Of a stretch of 7,329 nt of DNA, positions 6,097 to 7,329 are shown piece by piece. The translations under genes and the position numbers were made by a program. Position 1 is the stretch's first letter. The number at the start of each line of letters is the position of its first letter. Where the stretch lies: positions 1 to 7,329 of the forward strand of contig CALEZA010000121.1 of assembly GCA_937927965.1 (NCBI GenBank), given 5' to 3'. This stretch comes from an uncultured Candidatus Planktophila sp. GTDB lineage: Bacteria; Actinomycetota; Actinomycetes; Nanopelagicales; Nanopelagicaceae. Below the pieces are notes generated by a model. The model saw only the letters and a list, made by a program, of their open reading frames with translations, searched no databases and was not told the origin of the DNA.

Positions 6097-6107
6097 AATT
6101 ACGGTGA
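6091..6107. promoter_or_regulatory. dyad in the divergent spacer, possible operator
   Basis: TCACC (6091-6095) and GGTGA (6103-6107) form a 5-bp inverted repeat with a 7-bp spacer, 8 bp before the metallopeptidase ATG. It overlaps the TACGGT -10 candidate of that gene and the SD candidate of the opposing long start, a fitting place for a repressor. A 5-bp arm is short and could be chance. Confidence 0.2.
6100..6105 (+). promoter_or_regulatory. -10-like box upstream of the metallopeptidase
   Basis: TACGGT (TANNNT) is followed by 9 nt and then the ATG at 6115, which would give a leader of only 2-3 nt. A second candidate, TAAATT (6083-6088), would give a leader of about 20 nt with the purine-rich GAAGAAG (6106-6112) as a weak ribosome site. 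The sequence does not decide between them. Confidence 0.3.
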
Positions 6108-6114
6108 AGAAGAC

Positions 6115-7236
6115 ATGAGAAAACCACTTGCCCTCGTGACTTCGCTCCTGTTGCTGTGCTCTATGGCTCCTGCCTCTGCAGCGTCCAAGAGTTCCAACCA
6201 GTGGTCGGTTACTCAGAAAATTTACTATGTGGCTCTTACCCCATCATCTGAGCCTAATTTCTGGACCTCGCAGAGTGAAGAGACACTCACAGCTGAGGGA
6301 GATATGTTGGTCTTTGCAAAGACTGCCGTTTCAAATGCAACTGCCTTCTGGAAGAGGGCTTCCAACGATGGTCTCAAATTCGGGTCACCTAAATTCTTTG
6401 TGGGCAAGCCAGGCACATCCGTTCGCCGATGCAATAACAGAGCAGATATTCAAAGTGCAATGAAGATCGCTGGATTAAAGACAATTCCAGTTGGAGTTCA
6501 TCTTGTTGTGGCAAATATCAGCGACACTTGTGGATATGCAGGAATTGGTGCTCAAGGAGGAAATACAGTGATTTTGAAATCGCTGGGCACTTCAACACTC
6601 ACCCACGAACTCGGCCACAACTTCGGCTATCTTCACTCAGCCTCTATGTTCTGTGAAAAATCAGATTACTCCAAGTTTAATTCAAATAACTGCTCTATCG
6701 ATGAGTACGGTGACTTTAGAGATTTGATGGGCAATGATGAGTGGTGCCCTAACGCAACTCTGAGTGCAACTCAAAGAGCTACTGTTTTTGGTGTTCCATT
6801 GGCTAAAGATATTAAGGTCGGCCAAACATACACAGTTGATGAATCCCGATCCAAGTCATCAAACCTCGTCTATCAAATGAAATATAAAGGCACTTGGTAT
6901 TTCTTTGAGTATTCCAATCCAGGAAAAGATCGCTGCATGATGGTGTCAGGCATATCTACCTCTCCAGAAATTCAGGTGCGAATGATTGGTCCGGATTGGC
7001 TCTTAGATAAGAGTGGATCAGCAGGCCCAGTAATTATCAGCAGAAGGGAATCTGATTTACCAGCGCCTGTGATTCCCACTGAAGTCAACGGTGTGCTGAT
7101 GCTTCCACCATATGGAGGATGGACTTTGCGTGGTTTTAAAGCTGGCGAGAAGTTTCAATTGCCTGGAACAAATCTTTCTCTGATGGTGCTTACAACTGAG
7201 AGTGCAACAGCCACTTTCACCATCTCTCAGTGGTAA
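6115..7236 (+). CDS. secreted metzincin metallopeptidase, M11 gametolysin-like
   Basis: This 373-residue protein is a predicted secreted zinc endopeptidase. It has a Sec signal peptide (MRKPLALVTSLLLLCSMAPA, likely cleavage after ASA at residue 22). The metzincin zinc site is intact: HELGHNFGYLH (164-174) with ligands H164, H168 and H174 and catalytic E165. The Met-turn follows at EYGDFRDLMGN (197-207, M205). The preceding CGYAGIGAQGGN (139-150) and the EYGD-x-x-x-L-MG pattern resemble peptidase family M11 (gametolysin) and its bacterial relatives rather than snapalysins or matrix metalloproteases. Six mature-region cysteines (C106, C139, C180, C193, C211, C274) may form disulfides. Residues after about 230 look like a beta-rich C-terminal domain. 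I see no cysteine-switch propeptide, membrane anchor or sorting signal, so it is probably released. C15 lies in the signal but lacks a lipobox. Substrate unknown. It is divergent from the membrane-protein gene and lies upstream of tRNA-Lys. Confidence 0.85.
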   Translation: MRKPLALVTSLLLLCSMAPASAASKSSNQWSVTQKIYYVALTPSSEPNFWTSQSEETLTAEGDMLVFAKTAVSNATAFWKRASNDGLKFGSPKFFVGKPGTSVRRCNNRADIQSAMKIAGLKTIPVGVHLVVANISDTCGYAGIGAQGGNTVILKSLGTSTLTHELGHNFGYLHSASMFCEKSDYSKFNSNNCSIDEYGDFRDLMGNDEWCPNATLSATQRATVFGVPLAKDIKVGQTYTVDESRSKSSNLVYQMKYKGTWYFFEYSNPGKDRCMMVSGISTSPEIQVRMIGPDWLLDKSGSAGPVIISRRESDLPAPVIPTEVNGVLMLPPYGGWTLRGFKAGEKFQLPGTNLSLMVLTTESATATFTISQW

Positions 7237-7243
7237 AAGTGGC
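7210..7243 (+). terminator. stop-codon-spanning hairpin after the metallopeptidase
   Basis: GCCACTTT (7210-7217) pairs perfectly with AAAGTGGC (7236-7243). After one C-A mismatch (7218/7235) the stem continues with ACCA (7219-7222) and TGGT (7231-7234), closing an 8-nt loop: 12 bp in all. The TAA stop (7234-7236) is inside the 3' arm. No T-tract follows. It probably ends or stabilises the mRNA just before the tRNA-Lys promoter, as a U-tract-less terminator or a 3' protective structure. Confidence 0.5.
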
Positions 7244-7256
7244 ACTTGCAATAGCC

Positions 7257-7262
7257 TAGAAT
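7257..7262 (+). promoter_or_regulatory. -10 box of tRNA-Lys promoter
   Basis: TAGAAT matches TATAAT at 5 of 6 positions and lies 19 nt before the tRNA 5' end, so transcription would begin near 7269 with a leader of about 12 nt. The position expected for the -35 box (7234-7239) reads TAAAAG, a poor match, and overlaps the upstream hairpin. Confidence 0.45.
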
Positions 7263-7281
7263 TGGCCCGCATTAGCAGTTG

Positions 7282-7329
7282 GGGCCTTTAGCTCAGTCGG
7301 TAGAGCAACGGACTTTTAATCCGTGGGTC
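7282..7329 (+). tRNA. tRNA-Lys (anticodon UUU), 5' part, cut by the right edge
   Basis: The cloverleaf can be followed through the variable loop: acceptor 5' strand GGGCCTT (7282-7288), T8-A9, D-stem GCTC/GAGC (7291-7294, 7303-7306), A26 (7307), anticodon stem ACGGA/TCCGT (7308-7312, 7320-7324), loop CTTTTAA (7313-7319) with anticodon TTT at 7315-7317, and variable loop GGGTC (7325-7329). The T-arm and 3' acceptor strand are outside the window. A37 (7318) next to the anticodon is the expected site of t6A, made via the TsaC enzyme encoded in this window. Confidence 0.96.

Noticed and set aside
6096..6098. TTG start for the exported membrane protein
   Set aside because: It is a rare start codon without its own ribosome site, with better ATG candidates at 6083 and 5969.
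6115..6183. Lipoprotein reading of the metallopeptidase signal because of C15
   Set aside because: The residues before C15 are all leucine and do not form a lipobox, and a normal signal-peptidase site (ASA) follows at residue 22.
7057..7272. Minus-strand open frame across the end of the metallopeptidase and the tRNA-Lys leader
   Set aside because: It is antisense to the metallopeptidase and the terminator-like hairpin, with no supporting start signal.
1..7329. CRISPR arrays, insertion sequences, integrases, toxin-antitoxin genes or riboswitches
   Set aside because: I found no regularly spaced repeats, transposase or recombinase motifs, small paired toxin-like genes or leader long enough for a riboswitch.

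Overview
The window looks like a slice of a streamlined bacterial chromosome of moderate GC, most likely an actinobacterium of the freshwater acI/Nanopelagicales type. That assignment is an inference. It rests on the very tight gene packing (the largest gap is about 145 bp), the actinobacterial look of the two tRNA fragments, and several genes that start directly behind a TANNNT-like -10 box with no ribosome binding site, as in leaderless transcription. I see no transposase, integrase, CRISPR array or phage gene cluster.

Layout, left to right. The 5' half of a tRNA-Glu gene runs off the left edge on the minus strand (1-32). It is followed by three minus-strand genes, listed here in genomic order and transcribed right to left: a DUF2157-like ten-helix membrane protein (59-994), a secreted SIMPL/DUF541 protein (1007-1729) and a GT4-type glycosyltransferase (1744-2877). 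A 39-bp divergent promoter region (2878-2916) separates the glycosyltransferase from a plus-strand pair: a two-domain Sua5/TsaC threonylcarbamoyl-AMP synthase (2917-3885) and a zinc NADP-type alcohol dehydrogenase (3885-4925) whose start overlaps the tsaC stop. Next comes a convergent, AT-rich gene for an unrecognised exported membrane protein (4935-5969). A 145-bp divergent spacer then leads to a secreted metzincin metallopeptidase resembling peptidase family M11, gametolysin (6115-7236). The window closes with the 5' part of tRNA-Lys(UUU) on the plus strand (7282-7329).

How the genes may work together: the left block is cell-envelope work (sugar transfer, a periplasmic or extracytoplasmic SIMPL protein, a membrane protein). 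The tsaC gene is housekeeping: it makes the precursor of t6A37, the modification expected in tRNAs reading ANN codons, including the tRNA-Lys at the right edge. The dehydrogenase is translationally coupled to it without an obvious metabolic link. The right block pairs a secreted protease with a divergently transcribed exported membrane protein. This pair is the most accessory-looking part of the window and the best candidate for something undescribed, although nothing in the sequence proves that the two act together.

The most useful second looks are: the membrane protein at 4935-5969 (low GC, orphan, two competing starts, a short stretch resembling phage capsid-cement proteins), the M11-like protease, a glycosyltransferase with Gln in place of the second Glu of its EX7E motif, a possible bidirectional -10 element between the glycosyltransferase and tsaC, and hairpins spanning the stop codons immediately upstream of both tRNA genes.
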